Notes: generated by a model not told the origin, from the sequence alone. DNA of 64,000 nucleotides from Paracoccus zeaxanthinifaciens ATCC 21588 (GCF_000420145.1 NZ_ATUJ01000016.1:1-64000); one strand, 5' to 3'. Counted from the first letter of the stretch, positions 1 through 9,937 are shown. Translations and numbers: made by a program.

Positions 1-234
<234 letters not shown>

Positions 235-260
235 TCCCGACCGGGACATCGCGTTACAGG

Positions 261-290
261 GGGCCGTCCGAAAGGGCGGCCCTTCTGCAT
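261..290 (+). terminator. Terminator-like hairpin after tuf
   Basis: Arms at 261-269 and 274-282 pair over nine positions with one G-U pair and enclose a GAAA tetraloop; a pyrimidine stretch (ttct) follows. This fits the end of the str operon transcript. The U tract is weak, so termination may be partial. Confidence 0.55.
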
Positions 291-310
291 TCGACCACCC
301 CCGCGGGGAC

Positions 311-339
311 TTGACCGGAAGGGGCGGGGCCTGTAATGG
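311..339 (+). promoter_or_regulatory. Probable promoter of the S10 operon
   Basis: TTGACC (311-316) and TAATGG (334-339) are separated by 17 bases, a good fit to a housekeeping sigma-70 promoter. It sits between the tuf hairpin and rpsJ and would give a 5' leader of about 155 bases. Motif match only. Confidence 0.55.
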
Positions 340-392
340 GGCTCATCTCTGTCATCGGTCTTTCCGAAAGGCCGAATCGGTAGATTTATGTC

Positions 393-426
393 GGGCCGCC
401 ATCCTACGGGGCGGCCTGCATTTTTT
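393..426 (+). terminator. Hairpin plus T-run in the rpsJ leader (possible attenuator)
   Basis: Arms at 393-400 and 409-416 (GGGCCGCC against GGCGGCC with a short loop) are followed by gca and six T residues at 421-426. The structure lies downstream of the promoter-like motif at 311-339 and upstream of rpsJ, so it would act inside the leader rather than end tuf. That placement suggests attenuation of the S10 operon; it could also simply be a second terminator of the upstream operon. Confidence 0.55.
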
Positions 427-503
427 ATATACGGTCCGAAGCTGGCGCCGCATGGTGCGCCGTCAGCCTCTCGACTGGAACTCCCTGCAAGAGGGATGTG
501 ACG

Positions 504-812
504 ATGCAAAATCAGAATATCCGCATCCGGCTCAAGGCCTTCGATTACCGGGTTCTGGACGCCAGCACCCAGGAAATCGTGAACACGGCCAAGCGCACCG
601 GTGCGACTGTTCGTGGCCCGATTCCGCTGCCGAACAAGATCGAGAAATTCACGGTTCTCCGTGGTCCGCACATCGACAAGAAGTCGCGCGACCAGTGGGA
701 GATCCGCACGCACAAGCGTCTTCTCGACATCGTCGACCCCACCCCGCAGACCGTGGACGCGCTGATGAAGCTCGACCTGGCTGCCGGCGTGGATGTCGAG
801 ATCAAGGTGTAA
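504..812 (+). CDS. rpsJ: 30S ribosomal protein S10
   Basis: A 102-residue protein, the normal S10 length, beginning [20 protein letters not shown]10 sits in the 30S head and also binds NusB/NusG in antitermination. The ATG at 504 is preferred over an in-frame GTG at 498 because the ribosome binding site GAGGG at 491-495 is correctly spaced only for the ATG. First gene of the S10 operon; rplC follows after ten bases. Confidence 0.97.
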   Translation: MQNQNIRIRLKAFDYRVLDASTQEIVNTAKRTGATVRGPIPLPNKIEKFTVLRGPHIDKKSRDQWEIRTHKRLLDIVDPTPQTVDALMKLDLAAGVDVEIKV

Positions 813-822
813 GGAGGCAATC

Positions 823-1683
823 ATGCTGCGTACTGGTGTTATCGCCAAGAAACTGGGCATGACGCGTCTCTTCCTGGAAGATGGCCGTCAGGTTCCCGTC
901 ACCGTCCTGCAACTGGACGGACTGCAGGTCGTGGCTCAGCGTACCGCCGATCGCGACGGTTATACCGCCGTTCAGCTGGGCGCCGGTGAAGCCAAGGCCA
1001 AGCGCACGACCGCCGCGATGCGCGGTCACTTCGCGAAGGCCTCGGTCGCGCCCAAGCGCAAGATCGCGGAATTCCGCGTCGCCGAGGAAAACCTGATCAA
1101 CGTCGGTGAAGAGATCACTGCTGACCACTATTTCGAAGGTCAGTTCGTGGACATCGCCGGCACCTCGATCGGTAAGGGTTTCGCGGGTGCGATGAAGCGC
1201 CACAACTTCGGTGGTCTGCGCGCCTCGCACGGCGTGTCGATCAGCCACCGTTCGCACGGTTCGACCGGCCAGTGCCAGGACCCCGGCAAGGTGTTCAAGG
1301 GCAAGAAGATGGCAGGTCACCTGGGTGCCGTTCGCGTCACCACGCAGAACCTGCAGGTCGTCCGCACGGATGCCGACCGTGGCCTGATCATGGTCAAGGG
1401 CTCGGTCCCGGGCTCGAAGGGTGGCTGGGTCACCGTCAAGGATGCCGTCAAGAAGGCCATCCCCGAGAACGTGATCTATCCCGCCGCGCTGAAGTCGGCT
1501 GCGGATGAAGCGAAGCGTCTGGCCGAGGAAGCCGCCGTTCAGGCAGCAGCCGAGGAAGAAGCCGCCCGCAAGGCCGCCGAGGCCGAGGCAGCTGCTGCCG
1601 AGGAAGCCGCGCTGAAGGAAGCCGAAGCCTCGATCGAGGCCGACAAGGCTGACGGCGACGCCGCGCCCGAAGGAGACAAGTGA
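823..1683 (+). CDS. rplC: 50S ribosomal protein L3 with long C-terminal tail
   Basis: L3 binds the 3' part of 23S rRNA and nucleates 50S assembly. The family motif [18 protein letters not shown] is present, including the glutamine region methylated by PrmB in E. coli. The protein is 286 residues against about 209 in E. coli. The excess is a C-terminal tail of roughly 65 residues made almost only of Ala, Glu and Lys, which should form a long charged helix. The start is the ATG behind AAGGAGG (811-817); an in-frame start at 793 would lie inside rpsJ. The stop overlaps the start of rplD. Confidence 0.97.
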   Translation: MLRTGVIAKKLGMTRLFLEDGRQVPVTVLQLDGLQVVAQRTADRDGYTAVQLGAGEAKAKRTTAAMRGHFAKASVAPKRKIAEFRVAEENLINVGEEITADHYFEGQFVDIAGTSIGKGFAGAMKRHNFGGLRASHGVSISHRSHGSTGQCQDPGKVFKGKKMAGHLGAVRVTTQNLQVVRTDADRGLIMVKGSVPGSKGGWVTVKDAVKKAIPENVIYPAALKSAADEAKRLAEEAAVQAAAEEEAARKAAEAEAAAAEEAALKEAEASIEADKADGDAAPEGDK

Positions 1684-2303
1684 TGAAACTCGATGTGATC
1701 AAGCTGGACTCCGGCAAGGCCGGGTCGATCGAGCTGGCCGACGAGATCTTCGGGCTGGCGCCGCGCGGCGACATCCTGCAGCGCGTCGTCCGCTGGCAGC
1801 GCAACAAGGCGCAGCAGGGGACCCACTCGGTCCTCGGCAAGTCGGACGTCAGCTACTCGACCAAGAAGATCTATCGCCAGAAGGGCACCGGCGGCGCACG
1901 CCACGGTTCCAAGAAGGCCCCGATCTTCCGTCACGGTGGTGTCTACAAGGGTCCGACCCCGCGTTCGCACGCCTTCGATCTGCCGAAGAAGGTCCGCGCC
2001 CTGGGTCTGAAGCACGCCCTGTCGGCGAAAGCCACCGCAGGCGAGCTGGTCGTCGTCGAGGACCTGAACCTCGCCGAAGCCAAGGCCAAGGCCGTCGCCA
2101 AGACCGTCAAGGAAAACGGTTGGAAGCGCGTCCTGGTCATCGACGGTGCCGAGGTGAACGAGGGCTTTGCCCGCGCCGCCCGCAACGTCGATGGTGTGGA
2201 CGTCCTGCCGTCGATCGGCGCCAATGTGTATGACATCCTCAAGCGTGATACGCTGGTGATCACGCGCGCGGGTGTCGAAGCTCTGGAGGCTCGCCTGAAA
2301 TGA
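1683..2303 (+). CDS. rplD: 50S ribosomal protein L4
   Basis: A 206-residue L4, which lines the peptide exit tunnel. The conserved loop [11 protein letters not shown] that reaches into the tunnel is intact. The ATG overlaps the rplC stop, with AAGGAG at 1670-1675 as ribosome binding site, so translation is coupled. In E. coli L4 represses its own operon; no homologous leader structure is recognisable here, although the rpsJ leader has a terminator-like hairpin. Confidence 0.97.
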   Translation: MKLDVIKLDSGKAGSIELADEIFGLAPRGDILQRVVRWQRNKAQQGTHSVLGKSDVSYSTKKIYRQKGTGGARHGSKKAPIFRHGGVYKGPTPRSHAFDLPKKVRALGLKHALSAKATAGELVVVEDLNLAEAKAKAVAKTVKENGWKRVLVIDGAEVNEGFARAARNVDGVDVLPSIGANVYDILKRDTLVITRAGVEALEARLK

Positions 2304-2596
2304 GCGCGAAACCCGAACAGTACGACGTGATCGTCAAGCCGATCATCACCGAAAAGGCCACGCTGACCTCGGAGAACAACGGTGTTGTCTTCCAGGTCGC
2401 GAAGGACGCGAGCAAGCCGCAGATCAAGGATGCGGTCGAAGCTCTGTTCGGCGTGAAGGTGAAGGCGGTCAACACGACCATTACCAAGGGCAAGACGAAG
2501 CGCTTCCGCGGCCAGCCCGGCCGTCGCAGCGACGTCAAGAAGGCCTATGTCACCCTCGAAGAGGGTAACACTATCGACGTGTCCACCGGACTCTGA
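2300..2596 (+). CDS. rplW: 50S ribosomal protein L23
   Basis: A 98-residue L23, a protein at the tunnel exit that docks SRP and trigger factor. The characteristic start ([14 protein letters not shown]) and the segment [22 protein letters not shown] are typical. The ATG overlaps the rplD stop as ATGA. The gene is followed by a 96-base gap holding a strong hairpin before rplB. Confidence 0.97.
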   Translation: MSAKPEQYDVIVKPIITEKATLTSENNGVVFQVAKDASKPQIKDAVEALFGVKVKAVNTTITKGKTKRFRGQPGRRSDVKKAYVTLEEGNTIDVSTGL

Positions 2597-2614
2597 TAGT
2601 AGGTCGCGAATCTG

Positions 2615-2645
2615 CGGCCCCGGCATTGTCCGGGGCCGTCGATCT
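2615..2645 (+). terminator. Intercistronic hairpin between rplW and rplB
   Basis: A perfect nine-base-pair stem (2615-2623 with 2630-2638, CGGCCCCGG type) with a six-base loop is followed by a short T-containing stretch (tcgatctttt). It lies inside the operon, so it is more likely a partial terminator, processing or stability element than a full stop. Confidence 0.5.
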
Positions 2646-2692
2646 TTTGGACGAAACGGACCACCAGGTCCAAAGCAACGGAAGACAGAAAG

Positions 2693-3529
2693 ATGGCATT
2701 GAAGTCGTACAAGCCGACTACGCCTGGCCAGCGCGGGCTGGTTCTGATCGACCGTTCGGAGCTTTGGAAAGGTCGCCCCGTCAAATCCCTCACCGAGGGT
2801 CTGACGAAGAAGGGCGGCCGGAACAACACCGGACGTGTCACCATGCGCCGCAAGGGCGGCGGGGCGAAGCGCCTTTACCGCATCGTCGATTTCAAGCGCA
2901 CCAAGCTGGATGTCGCTGCGGTGGTCGAGCGTATCGAATACGATCCCAACCGCACCGCGTTCATCGCGCTGATCAAGTATGAAGACGGCGAGCAGGCCTA
3001 CATCCTGGCACCTCAGCGTCTTGCAGTCGGCGAGAAGGTCGTCGCCGGCAAGAAGGTCGACGTGAAGCCGGGCAACGCCATGCCCTTCAGCGGCATGCCG
3101 ATCGGTACCATCGTCCACAACGTCGAACTGAAGCCCGGCAAGGGCGGTCAGATCGCGCGTTCGGCAGGTACCTACGCACAGTTCGTCGGTCGTGACGGTG
3201 GCTACGCACAGATCCGCCTGTCCTCGGGCGAGCTGCGCATGGTCCGTCAGGAATGCATGGCCACCATCGGTGCCGTGTCGAATGCCGACCACTCGAACCA
3301 GAACCTGGGCAAGGCTGGCCGCAACCGTCACAAGGGCATCCGCCCGAGCGTCCGCGGCGTCGCCATGAACCCGATCGACCACCCGCATGGTGGTGGTGAG
3401 GGCCGTACCTCGGGCGGCCGTACGCCGGTCACTCCCTGGGGTAAGGACACCAAGGGCAAGAAGACCCGTTCGAACAAGTCGACCGACAAGTACATTGTCC
3501 GGTCGCGTCACCAGAAGAAGGGGCGCTAA
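2693..3529 (+). CDS. rplB: 50S ribosomal protein L2
   Basis: A 278-residue L2, needed for subunit association and peptidyl transferase function. The near-invariant [17 protein letters not shown] segment containing the functional histidine is present near the C terminus. Full length compared with the family (about 275). It restarts after the 96-base hairpin gap that follows rplW and is followed three bases later by rpsS. Confidence 0.98.
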   Translation: MALKSYKPTTPGQRGLVLIDRSELWKGRPVKSLTEGLTKKGGRNNTGRVTMRRKGGGAKRLYRIVDFKRTKLDVAAVVERIEYDPNRTAFIALIKYEDGEQAYILAPQRLAVGEKVVAGKKVDVKPGNAMPFSGMPIGTIVHNVELKPGKGGQIARSAGTYAQFVGRDGGYAQIRLSSGELRMVRQECMATIGAVSNADHSNQNLGKAGRNRHKGIRPSVRGVAMNPIDHPHGGGEGRTSGGRTPVTPWGKDTKGKKTRSNKSTDKYIVRSRHQKKGR

Positions 3530-3532
3530 TCT

Positions 3533-3811
3533 ATGGCACGTTCTGTTTGGAAGGGCCCCTTTGTTGACGCCTATGTGCTCAAGAAGGCGGAAAAGGCTCG
3601 TGAGTCGGGCAAGTCCGACGTCATCAAGATCTGGTCGCGTCGTTCGACCATCCTGCCGCAATTCGTCGGCCTGACCTTCGGCGTCTACAACGGGCACAAG
3701 CACATCCCCGTTGCGGTCAGCGAAGAGATGATCGGCCAGAAGTTCGGTGAATACTCGCCCACGCGCACCTATTACGGTCACGCGGCGGACAAGAAAGCCA
3801 AGAGGAAGTAA
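3533..3811 (+). CDS. rpsS: 30S ribosomal protein S19
   Basis: A 92-residue S19 starting [18 protein letters not shown], the family signature, and ending with the basic KKAKRK tail. S19 forms a complex with S13 in the 30S head and contacts the A- and P-site tRNAs. Only three bases separate it from rplB and five from rplV, so all are on one message. Confidence 0.97.
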   Translation: MARSVWKGPFVDAYVLKKAEKARESGKSDVIKIWSRRSTILPQFVGLTFGVYNGHKHIPVAVSEEMIGQKFGEYSPTRTYYGHAADKKAKRK

Positions 3812-3816
3812 TCGTC

Positions 3817-4197
3817 ATGGGTAAGGAAAACAATCCGCGCCGCGTGGCGGAGAACGAGGCCTTCGCCAAGACGAAGATGCTTCGCACCTCGCCGCAGAAG
3901 CTGAACCTCGTGGCTCAGCTGATCCGTGGCAAGAAGGTCGACAAGGCCCTGGCCGATCTGACCTTCTCGCACAAGCGCATCGCGATCGACGTGAAGAAAT
4001 GCCTTCAGTCGGCCATCGCGAACGCCGAGAACAACCACGGCCTCGACGTCGACAACCTGATCGTCGCCGAAGCCTGGGTCGGCAAGAACCTGGTGATGAA
4101 GCGTGGCCGTCCGCGGGCACGTGGTCGTTTCGGCAAGATCATGAAGCCGTTTTCGGAAATCACCATCAAGGTGCGCCAAGTCGAGGAGCAAGCGTAA
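3817..4197 (+). CDS. rplV: 50S ribosomal protein L22
   Basis: A 126-residue L22, whose extended beta-hairpin lines the exit tunnel near the macrolide site. The hairpin region [16 protein letters not shown] is conserved. Slightly longer than the 110 residues of E. coli because of the N-terminal extension [19 protein letters not shown] common in alphaproteobacteria. The stop overlaps the rpsC start. Confidence 0.97.
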   Translation: MGKENNPRRVAENEAFAKTKMLRTSPQKLNLVAQLIRGKKVDKALADLTFSHKRIAIDVKKCLQSAIANAENNHGLDVDNLIVAEAWVGKNLVMKRGRPRARGRFGKIMKPFSEITIKVRQVEEQA

Positions 4198-4913
4198 TGG
4201 GTCAGAAGGTTAATCCGATTGGCATGCGCCTCCAGGTCAACCGCACCTGGGACAGCCGCTGGTACGCCGACGACAAGGAATACGGTAACCTGCTTCTTGA
4301 AGACCTGAAGATCCGGGACTTCATCAAGAAGGAAGCCAAGCAGGCCGGCATCAGCCGCGTCATCATCGAGCGTCCCCACAAGAAGTGCCGCGTGACCATT
4401 CACGCAGCGCGTCCGGGTGTGATCATCGGCAAGAAAGGCGCGGACATCGAAGTCCTGCGCAAGAAGCTGTCGAACTTCACCAGCAGCGACGTGAACCTGA
4501 ACATCGTCGAAGTCCGCAAGCCGGAAGTCGATGCTGCCCTGGTCGCGGAATCGATCGCTCAGCAGCTCGAGCGTCGTGTCTCGTTCCGTCGCGCCATGAA
4601 GCGCTCGGTCCAGAACGCGATGCGCATGGGCGCCCTGGGCATCCGCGTGAACGTCGCCGGCCGTCTGGGCGGTGCCGAGATCGCACGCACCGAGTGGTAT
4701 CGCGAAGGCCGTGTGCCCCTGCACACCCTGCGCGCCGACATCGACTATGCACTGGCCGAAGCCTCGACCCCTTACGGGATCATCGGCGTCAAGGTGTGGA
4801 TCTTCAAGGGCGAGATCATGGAACATGATCCCTCGGCCCGCGAGCGCCGCGCTGCCGAGGCTCAGGAAGGTCCGGCACCCCGCGGTCCGCGCCGTGATCG
4901 CGACGCCCGGTAA
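4197..4913 (+). CDS. rpsC: 30S ribosomal protein S3
   Basis: A 238-residue S3, located at the mRNA entry tunnel and part of its helicase activity. It starts [12 protein letters not shown] and carries the KH domain with [14 protein letters not shown] (around residues 65-80). The ATG overlaps the rplV stop. The C-terminal tail is basic and proline rich. A longer frame exists upstream but overlaps rplV and is not used. Confidence 0.97.
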   Translation: MGQKVNPIGMRLQVNRTWDSRWYADDKEYGNLLLEDLKIRDFIKKEAKQAGISRVIIERPHKKCRVTIHAARPGVIIGKKGADIEVLRKKLSNFTSSDVNLNIVEVRKPEVDAALVAESIAQQLERRVSFRRAMKRSVQNAMRMGALGIRVNVAGRLGGAEIARTEWYREGRVPLHTLRADIDYALAEASTPYGIIGVKVWIFKGEIMEHDPSARERRAAEAQEGPAPRGPRRDRDAR

Positions 4914-4925
4914 GGAGTAACGAAC

Positions 4926-5339
4926 ATGCTGCAACCGAAACGGACCAAGTTCCGCAAACAGCACAAGGGCCGTATCCACGGCGCTGCGAAGGGTGGTTTC
5001 GACCTGAACTTCGGCTCGTTTGCGCTGAAGGCCATCGAACCCGAGCGTGTGACCGCGCGTCAGATCGAAGCGGCCCGCCGCGCGATCACGCGTCACATGA
5101 AGCGTCAGGGTCGTGTCTGGATCCGCATCTTCCCGGACCTGCCGGTTTCGTCGAAGCCGACCGAAGTCCGTATGGGTAAGGGCAAGGGCTCGATCGATTT
5201 CTGGGCTGCCCGCGTCCACCCGGGCCGGATCATGTTCGAGATCGACGGCGTGAGCGATTCCATCGCGAAGGAGGCCCTGCGCCTCGGCTCGATGAAGCTG
5301 CCGATCAAGACCCGCATCGTCGCGCGCGAAGACTGGTAA
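4926..5339 (+). CDS. rplP: 50S ribosomal protein L16
   Basis: A 137-residue L16, standard length, starting [16 protein letters not shown]. It organises the A-site region of the 50S subunit. A GTAAGGAG ribosome binding site lies just before the ATG. A 192-base gap with a terminator-like hairpin separates it from rpmC, the longest gap inside the S10 operon. Confidence 0.97.
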   Translation: MLQPKRTKFRKQHKGRIHGAAKGGFDLNFGSFALKAIEPERVTARQIEAARRAITRHMKRQGRVWIRIFPDLPVSSKPTEVRMGKGKGSIDFWAARVHPGRIMFEIDGVSDSIAKEALRLGSMKLPIKTRIVAREDW

Positions 5340-5365
5340 TCCGGGTTCCGCGAACGAAAGGGATG

Positions 5366-5396
5366 GCCCCGCCGAGCGATCGGTGGGGCTTTCTTC
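5366..5396 (+). terminator. Intercistronic hairpin between rplP and rpmC
   Basis: Arms at 5366-5374 and 5381-5389 pair over nine bases with one G-U pair and a six-base loop (agcgat); the tail is tttcttc. It resembles a moderate intrinsic terminator inside the S10 operon. The remaining 135 bases to rpmC show no gene. Confidence 0.5.
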
Positions 5397-5531
5397 TGCC
5401 CGGCCGCCCTTAGGGGGTTGTCAAAAGGGCATTCGGCCTGTATGCGCAGGCCTTCATCACGAAACTCCACCGGAATCAGGGTGGCCCTGGATGCCAGGGG
5501 CTCTCCGGTGATGTTGAAAGGAAGAAGCGTC

Positions 5532-5738
5532 ATGGACGCCAATGAACTGAGCACGAAGACGCCCGATCAGCTGCAGGAACAGCTGGTTGCGCTGAAGAAG
5601 GAAGCGTTCAACCTGCGCTTCCAGCAGGCCACCGGCCAGCTCGAGAACACTGCCCGCATGCGCACCGTCCGTCGCGACGTCGCACGCGTGAAGACCATTC
5701 TGAACCAGAAAGCGGCTGACGCCGCGGCCTCGAACTAA
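5532..5738 (+). CDS. rpmC: 50S ribosomal protein L29
   Basis: A 68-residue L29, two helices at the tunnel exit next to L23. The segments [20 protein letters not shown] and [14 protein letters not shown] are diagnostic. The ATG at 5532 follows a GGAAGAAG ribosome binding site; the open frame extends further upstream but without family similarity. Twelve bases separate it from rpsQ. Confidence 0.96.
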   Translation: MDANELSTKTPDQLQEQLVALKKEAFNLRFQQATGQLENTARMRTVRRDVARVKTILNQKAADAAASN

Positions 5739-5749
5739 GGAGCCGATCC

Positions 5750-5995
5750 ATGCCCAAACGCATCCTGCAAGGCAAGGTCGTCTCGGACAAGAACGACCAG
5801 ACCGTGACCGTTCTCGTCGAGCGCCGCTTCAAGCACCCGCTGCTGCACAAGACCGTGCGTCTGTCGAAGAAGTACCGCGCGCATGACGCGGAAAACCAGT
5901 TCAAGGTCGGTGACACCGTTCGCATCGTCGAATGTGCCCCGGTCTCGAAAACCAAGCGTTGGGCCGTCCTTACGGACGAAGCCGTTTCGGCGTAA
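5750..5995 (+). CDS. rpsQ: 30S ribosomal protein S17
   Basis: An 81-residue S17, a primary 16S rRNA binding protein with an OB fold, beginning [19 protein letters not shown]. Normal length. Preceded by an AAGGAG site and followed by a 77-base gap with a hairpin before rplN. Confidence 0.96.
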   Translation: MPKRILQGKVVSDKNDQTVTVLVERRFKHPLLHKTVRLSKKYRAHDAENQFKVGDTVRIVECAPVSKTKRWAVLTDEAVSA

Positions 5996-6030
5996 GGTCC
6001 ATCCGTACTGATCAGTCATGATCGAAACCC

Positions 6031-6054
6031 TGGGGCCGGCAAGGCCGGTCCCCA
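6031..6054 (+). other. Hairpin between rpsQ and rplN
   Basis: TGGGGCCGGC pairs with GCCGGTCCCCA across a three-base loop, with one bulged T. There is no T-run after it, so it is unlikely to terminate; a role in mRNA processing or stability is possible. Confidence 0.4.
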
Positions 6055-6072
6055 AAGGTCGGGAGAAACCAA

Positions 6073-6441
6073 ATGATCCAGATGCAGACCAATCTGGATG
6101 TTGCTGACAACTCCGGCGCCCGCCGGGTTCAGTGCATCAAGGTCCTGGGTGGTTCGCACCGTCGCTATGCGTCGGTGGGCGACATCATCGTGGTGTCCGT
6201 CAAGGAAGCCATCCCGCGGGGCCGGGTCAAGAAGGGCGACGTCCGCAAGGCCGTGGTCGTTCGGACCGCCAAGGAAGTGAATCGCGAAGACGGCACCTCG
6301 ATCCGCTTCGACCGCAACGCCGCCGTCATCCTGAACAACCAGGGTGAGCCGGTCGGTACCCGTATCTTCGGGCCGGTCGTCCGCGAGCTGCGCGCGAAGA
6401 ACTTCATGAAGATCATCTCGCTTGCGCCGGAGGTGCTGTAA
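6073..6441 (+). CDS. rplN: 50S ribosomal protein L14
   Basis: A 122-residue L14, exactly the family length, starting [19 protein letters not shown]. It sits at the subunit interface and is the target of RsfS silencing. First gene of the classical spc operon. Its last base overlaps the first base of rplX, so the two are coupled. Confidence 0.98.
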   Translation: MIQMQTNLDVADNSGARRVQCIKVLGGSHRRYASVGDIIVVSVKEAIPRGRVKKGDVRKAVVVRTAKEVNREDGTSIRFDRNAAVILNNQGEPVGTRIFGPVVRELRAKNFMKIISLAPEVL

Positions 6442-6746
6442 TGGCTGCCAAGCTGAAGAAGGGCGACAAGGTCGTCGTGCTTGCCGGCAAGGACAAGGGC
6501 AAGCAGGGTGAAGTGACCGCGGTGTTCCCGAAAGAGAACAAGGCGATCGTGGACGGCGTCAACATGGCCATCCGTCACCAGCGCCAGACCCAGGCCAGCC
6601 AGGGCGGTCGCGTGTCGAAGGCCATGCCTATCGACCTGTCGAACCTGTCGCTGATGGACGCGAACGGCAAGGCAACCCGCGTCGGCTTCCGCGAGGAAGA
6701 CGGCAAGAAGGTGCGCTTCGCCAAGACCACGGGAGACGTGATCTGA
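6441..6746 (+). CDS. rplX: 50S ribosomal protein L24
   Basis: A 101-residue L24, an assembly initiator of the 50S subunit. The KOW motif region [20 protein letters not shown] is at the N terminus. It overlaps rplN by one base (TAATG) and rplE by one base, showing tight translational coupling. Confidence 0.97.
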   Translation: MAAKLKKGDKVVVLAGKDKGKQGEVTAVFPKENKAIVDGVNMAIRHQRQTQASQGGRVSKAMPIDLSNLSLMDANGKATRVGFREEDGKKVRFAKTTGDVI

Positions 6747-7306
6747 TGCTCGACGCAACCAAGTACACGCCGCGTCTGCGCCAGCAGTTCCGCGACACCG
6801 TCCGTGCCGCTCTCAAGGAAGAGTTCGGCTACAAGAACGACATGCAGATCCCGCGTCTGGACAAGATCGTCCTGAACATGGGCGTCGGCGAGGCCGTCAA
6901 GGACACGAAGAAGGTCAAGCAGGCCGCCGAGGAGCTGTCGCTCATCGCGGGTCAGAAGGCCGTCGTGACCAAGGCGAAGAAGTCGATCGCAGGTTTCCGC
7001 GTTCGTGAGGAAATGCCGCTCGGCACGAAAGTGACCCTGCGCGGCGACCGCATGTACGAATTCCTGGATCGCCTGATCAACATCGCAATGCCCCGCGTCC
7101 GCGACTTCCGCGGCGTGAAAGGCACGTCGTTCGACGGCCGCGGCAACTATGCGATGGGCCTCAAGGAGCACATCGTTTTCCCGGAGATCAACTTCGACAA
7201 GGTCGACGAAGTTCTGGGGATGGACATCATCATCTGCACCACCGCGAAGACCGACGCGGAAGCGAAATCGCTGCTGAAGCATTTCAACATGCCGTTCACC
7301 AGCTGA
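6746..7306 (+). CDS. rplE: 50S ribosomal protein L5
   Basis: A 186-residue L5, which binds 5S rRNA and contacts the P-site tRNA and S13. Conserved segments [11 protein letters not shown] and [19 protein letters not shown] are present. Close to the usual 179-185 residues. Starts within the rplX stop (TGATG). Confidence 0.97.
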   Translation: MLDATKYTPRLRQQFRDTVRAALKEEFGYKNDMQIPRLDKIVLNMGVGEAVKDTKKVKQAAEELSLIAGQKAVVTKAKKSIAGFRVREEMPLGTKVTLRGDRMYEFLDRLINIAMPRVRDFRGVKGTSFDGRGNYAMGLKEHIVFPEINFDKVDEVLGMDIIICTTAKTDAEAKSLLKHFNMPFTS

Positions 7307-7325
7307 GTCGCGGAGGGAAAGAGAT

Positions 7326-7631
7326 ATGGCTAAGAAATCCATGATCGAGCGCGAGAAGAAGCGCGAGCGTCTGGTTCAGAAGTACGCCGGCAAGCGTGCT
7401 GCCCTGAAAGAGGTCATCAATGACCAGTCCCTGCCGATGGAAGAGCGTTTCAAGGCTTCGCTGAAGCTGGCTGAACTGCCGCGTAACTCCTCGGCGACGC
7501 GTCTGCACAACCGGTGCCAGCTCACCGGCCGTCCGCACGCGTATTACCGCAAACTGAAACTGTCGCGGATCATGCTGCGCGAGCTCGGCTCGAACGGTCA
7601 GATCCCCGGCCTGGTCAAGTCCAGCTGGTAA
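7326..7631 (+). CDS. rpsN: 30S ribosomal protein S14 (zinc-free form)
   Basis: A 101-residue S14, the long form. Only one cysteine is present, so this is the zinc-independent type rather than the short four-cysteine form. The conserved end [21 protein letters not shown] type sequence is present. Behind the site GGAGGGAAAG. Twelve bases separate it from rpsH. Confidence 0.97.
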   Translation: MAKKSMIEREKKRERLVQKYAGKRAALKEVINDQSLPMEERFKASLKLAELPRNSSATRLHNRCQLTGRPHAYYRKLKLSRIMLRELGSNGQIPGLVKSSW

Positions 7632-7642
7632 GGGGCAAAGTG

Positions 7643-8038
7643 ATGATGAACGATCCTCTCGGCGATATGCTGACCCGCATCCGCAATGCGCAGATGCGTG
7701 GCAAATCGACCGTCCGCACCCCGGCCAGCAAGCTGCGCGCCTGGGTCCTGGATGTCCTTCAGGGTGAAGGCTACATCCGCGGCTATGAAGAAGTGACGAC
7801 CGAAACCGGCCACAAGGAGCTGGAAATCGGTCTGAAGTACCACGACGGCACCCCGGTCATCCGGGAACTGTCGCGCGTCTCGAAGCCTGGCCGTCGCGTT
7901 TACACCGGCGCCAAGGAAATCCCGCAGGTCCGTCAGGGTCTGGGCGTCTCCATCGTCTCGACCCCCAAGGGCGTCATGTCGGATGCAGCGGCTCGCAACG
8001 CCAATGTTGGCGGCGAAGTCCTCTGCACCGTATTCTAA
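7643..8038 (+). CDS. rpsH: 30S ribosomal protein S8
   Basis: A 131-residue S8, a primary 16S rRNA binding protein and, in E. coli, the translational repressor of the spc operon. It begins [17 protein letters not shown]; the start is one of two adjacent ATGs (7643 or 7646) after AAGGGG. The open frame runs further upstream through rpsN and is ignored there. The conserved C-terminal GGEVLCTVF is intact. Confidence 0.96.
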   Translation: MMNDPLGDMLTRIRNAQMRGKSTVRTPASKLRAWVLDVLQGEGYIRGYEEVTTETGHKELEIGLKYHDGTPVIRELSRVSKPGRRVYTGAKEIPQVRQGLGVSIVSTPKGVMSDAAARNANVGGEVLCTVF

Positions 8039-8048
8039 GGAGGGCGGA

Positions 8049-8582
8049 ATGTCTCGGATTGGTAAGAAACCGGTCGAACTGCCCAAGGGTGTGACGGCCG
8101 AAGTCAAGGGCCAGACGGTCGAAGTGAAGGGCCCGAAGGGCACCCGCAGCTTCACCGCGACGGACGACGTGACCGTTGCCCTGGAAGAGGGTGCCGTCCG
8201 CGTCACCCCGCGCGGCCTGTCGAAGCGTGCTCGTCAGCAGTGGGGCATGACCCGCTCGATGATCGAGAACCTGACGGTCGGCGTCTCGGAAGGCTTCAAG
8301 AAGGAGCTCGAGATCCAGGGTGTCGGTTACCGCGCGCAGATGCAGGGCAAGACCCTGAAGCTGTCGCTCGGCTATTCGCACGAGGTGAACTTCGAGACGC
8401 CGGAAGGTGTCACGATCACCGCGCCGAAGCAGACCGAGATCGTCGTCGAAGGCATCGACCAGCAGCTGGTCGGCCAGGTTGCGTCGGACATCCGCGAGTG
8501 GCGCCGCCCCGAGCCCTACAAGGGCAAGGGCATCCGCTATAAGGGCGAGTATGTCTTCCGCAAGGAAGGCAAGAAGAAGTAA
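8049..8582 (+). CDS. rplF: 50S ribosomal protein L6
   Basis: A 177-residue L6, standard length, starting [15 protein letters not shown] and containing [20 protein letters not shown] and the C-terminal [14 protein letters not shown]. It lies near the sarcin-ricin loop and factor binding site. A strong AAGGAGGG site precedes the ATG. Confidence 0.97.
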   Translation: MSRIGKKPVELPKGVTAEVKGQTVEVKGPKGTRSFTATDDVTVALEEGAVRVTPRGLSKRARQQWGMTRSMIENLTVGVSEGFKKELEIQGVGYRAQMQGKTLKLSLGYSHEVNFETPEGVTITAPKQTEIVVEGIDQQLVGQVASDIREWRRPEPYKGKGIRYKGEYVFRKEGKKK

Positions 8583-8594
8583 GGGGCGCGAGAA

Positions 8595-8954
8595 ATGGCA
8601 CTGAAAAAGCAAGAGCTGTTCCAGAAGCGCCGCCTGCGCGTTCGGAACAAACTTCGTGCGATGTCGAACGGCCGTCCGCGGCTGTCGGTCCATCGTTCGT
8701 CCAAGAACATCTCGGTGCAGGTCATCGACGACGTTCGCGGCGTGACCCTGGCCTCGGCCAGCACGCTGGAGAAGGACTTCGGCCTGTTCGGCAAGAACAA
8801 CGTCGAGGCTGCGGCCAAGATCGGTTCCGCGATCGCCGAGCGTGCGAAAGCCGCCGGCATCGAGGAAGTCGTCTTCGACCGTGGCGGCTTCATCTTCCAC
8901 GGCAAGATCAAGGCCCTGGCCGATGCTGCCCGTGAAGGTGGTCTGAAGTTCTGA
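8595..8954 (+). CDS. rplR: 50S ribosomal protein L18
   Basis: A 119-residue L18, which binds 5S rRNA together with L5 and L25. The segments [20 protein letters not shown] and the ending [19 protein letters not shown] are typical. Followed by a 123-base gap with two GC-rich hairpins before rpsE. Confidence 0.97.
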   Translation: MALKKQELFQKRRLRVRNKLRAMSNGRPRLSVHRSSKNISVQVIDDVRGVTLASASTLEKDFGLFGKNNVEAAAKIGSAIAERAKAAGIEEVVFDRGGFIFHGKIKALADAAREGGLKF

Positions 8955-8960
8955 TTTTGC

Positions 8961-9026
8961 GGGCGGCGCGGGGTCTTCCTCGCGCCGTCCCGATGATCCG
9001 GGGGCCGCGCCGTCATGGGGCGGCCC
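8961..9026 (+). other. Two hairpins between rplR and rpsE
   Basis: The first pairs 8961-8970 with 8981-8990 (GGGCGGCGCG type, one G-U pair). The second pairs GGGCCGC near 9001 with GCGGCCC ending near 9026. Neither has a T-run. They fill most of the 123-base gap and repeat the pattern of hairpins in the other long gaps. Confidence 0.4.
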
Positions 9027-9077
9027 ACCTGGATTGAAACCAACGGCGCCTTTGCGCCAGCTGATAAGGAAAGCCTT

Positions 9078-9674
9078 ATGGCAGAACGTGAAAACCGCCG
9101 GGGCCGTCGCGAAGATCGCGAAGAGACTCCGGAATTCGCCGATCGCCTTGTTGCGATCAATCGTGTGTCGAAGACGGTCAAGGGCGGTAAGCGCTTTGGC
9201 TTCGCGGCTCTGGTCGTCGTCGGTGACCAGCGCGGCCGTGTCGGCTTCGGCAAGGGCAAGGCCAAGGAAGTCCCCGAGGCGATCCGCAAGGCGACCGAGC
9301 AGGCCAAGCGCAACATGATCCGCGTCCCGCTGCGCGACGGTCGCACGCTGCATCACGATATCGAGGGCCGTCACGGCGCCGGTAAGGTGATCATGCGCAC
9401 CGCCGTTCCGGGTACCGGGATCATCGCGGGCGGCCCGATGCGTGCCGTCTTCGAGATGCTGGGCGTCCAGGACGTCGTCGCGAAGTCGCAGGGTTCGCAG
9501 AACCCCTACAACATGATCCGTGCAACCCTGGATGGCCTGAAAAAGGAAGCCAGCCCCCGTTCGGTCGCGCAGCGTCGCGGCAAGAAGGTGGCCGACATTC
9601 TGCCGACCCAGGAAAAGGCACCCGAGGCGACCGCTGGCACCGATGCCACCGTGACCTCGGCAGCCGACGCATAA
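9078..9674 (+). CDS. rpsE: 30S ribosomal protein S5
   Basis: A 198-residue S5, involved in mRNA unwinding and decoding accuracy. The central [19 protein letters not shown] is the conserved double-stranded RNA-binding-like fold. Compared with E. coli (167 residues) it has an acidic-basic N-terminal extension ([16 protein letters not shown]) and a Thr/Ala-rich C-terminal tail. The ATG at 9078 is chosen because of the site AAGGAAAG before it. Confidence 0.97.
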   Translation: MAERENRRGRREDREETPEFADRLVAINRVSKTVKGGKRFGFAALVVVGDQRGRVGFGKGKAKEVPEAIRKATEQAKRNMIRVPLRDGRTLHHDIEGRHGAGKVIMRTAVPGTGIIAGGPMRAVFEMLGVQDVVAKSQGSQNPYNMIRATLDGLKKEASPRSVAQRRGKKVADILPTQEKAPEATAGTDATVTSAADA

Positions 9675-9684
9675 GGAGCGCAGC

Positions 9685-9870
9685 ATGGCCACGATCGTCG
9701 TCAAGCAGATCGGTTCGCCGATCCGTCGCCCCGCCATTCAGCGCGAGACGCTGAAAGGCCTGGGTCTGAACAAGATGAACCGCACGCGCGAGCTGGAAGA
9801 TACCCCGGCAGTGCGCGGCATGGTCGCCAAGATCCCGCATCTGGTCACCATCATCGAAGAAAAGAAGTGA
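9685..9870 (+). CDS. rpmD: 50S ribosomal protein L30
   Basis: A 61-residue L30, a dispensable surface protein of the 50S subunit. Starts [16 protein letters not shown] and contains [19 protein letters not shown], the family signature. It ends the first part of the spc operon: a strong intrinsic terminator follows, and an opposite-strand gene separates it from rplO. Confidence 0.96.
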   Translation: MATIVVKQIGSPIRRPAIQRETLKGLGLNKMNRTRELEDTPAVRGMVAKIPHLVTIIEEKK

Positions 9871-9893
9871 TCCTTCGGGATTGCCAAGCGAAG

Positions 9894-9918
9894 CGCCCCG
9901 CCATGTGCGGGGCGTTTT
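9894..9918 (+). terminator. Intrinsic terminator after rpmD
   Basis: A perfect eight-base-pair stem (CGCCCCGC 9894-9901 with GCGGGGCG 9907-9914), five-base loop, then TTTT. This would stop the spc transcript in the middle of the normally continuous operon, consistent with the inserted opposite-strand gene that follows. Confidence 0.75.
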
Positions 9919-9937
9919 GCGTTTCGGGGCCGCGCCG

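Noticed and set aside
1943-3781. A 612-codon minus-strand frame through rplD-rplB-rpsS
   Set aside because: Antisense shadow of ribosomal protein genes; no family resemblance and no ribosome binding site.
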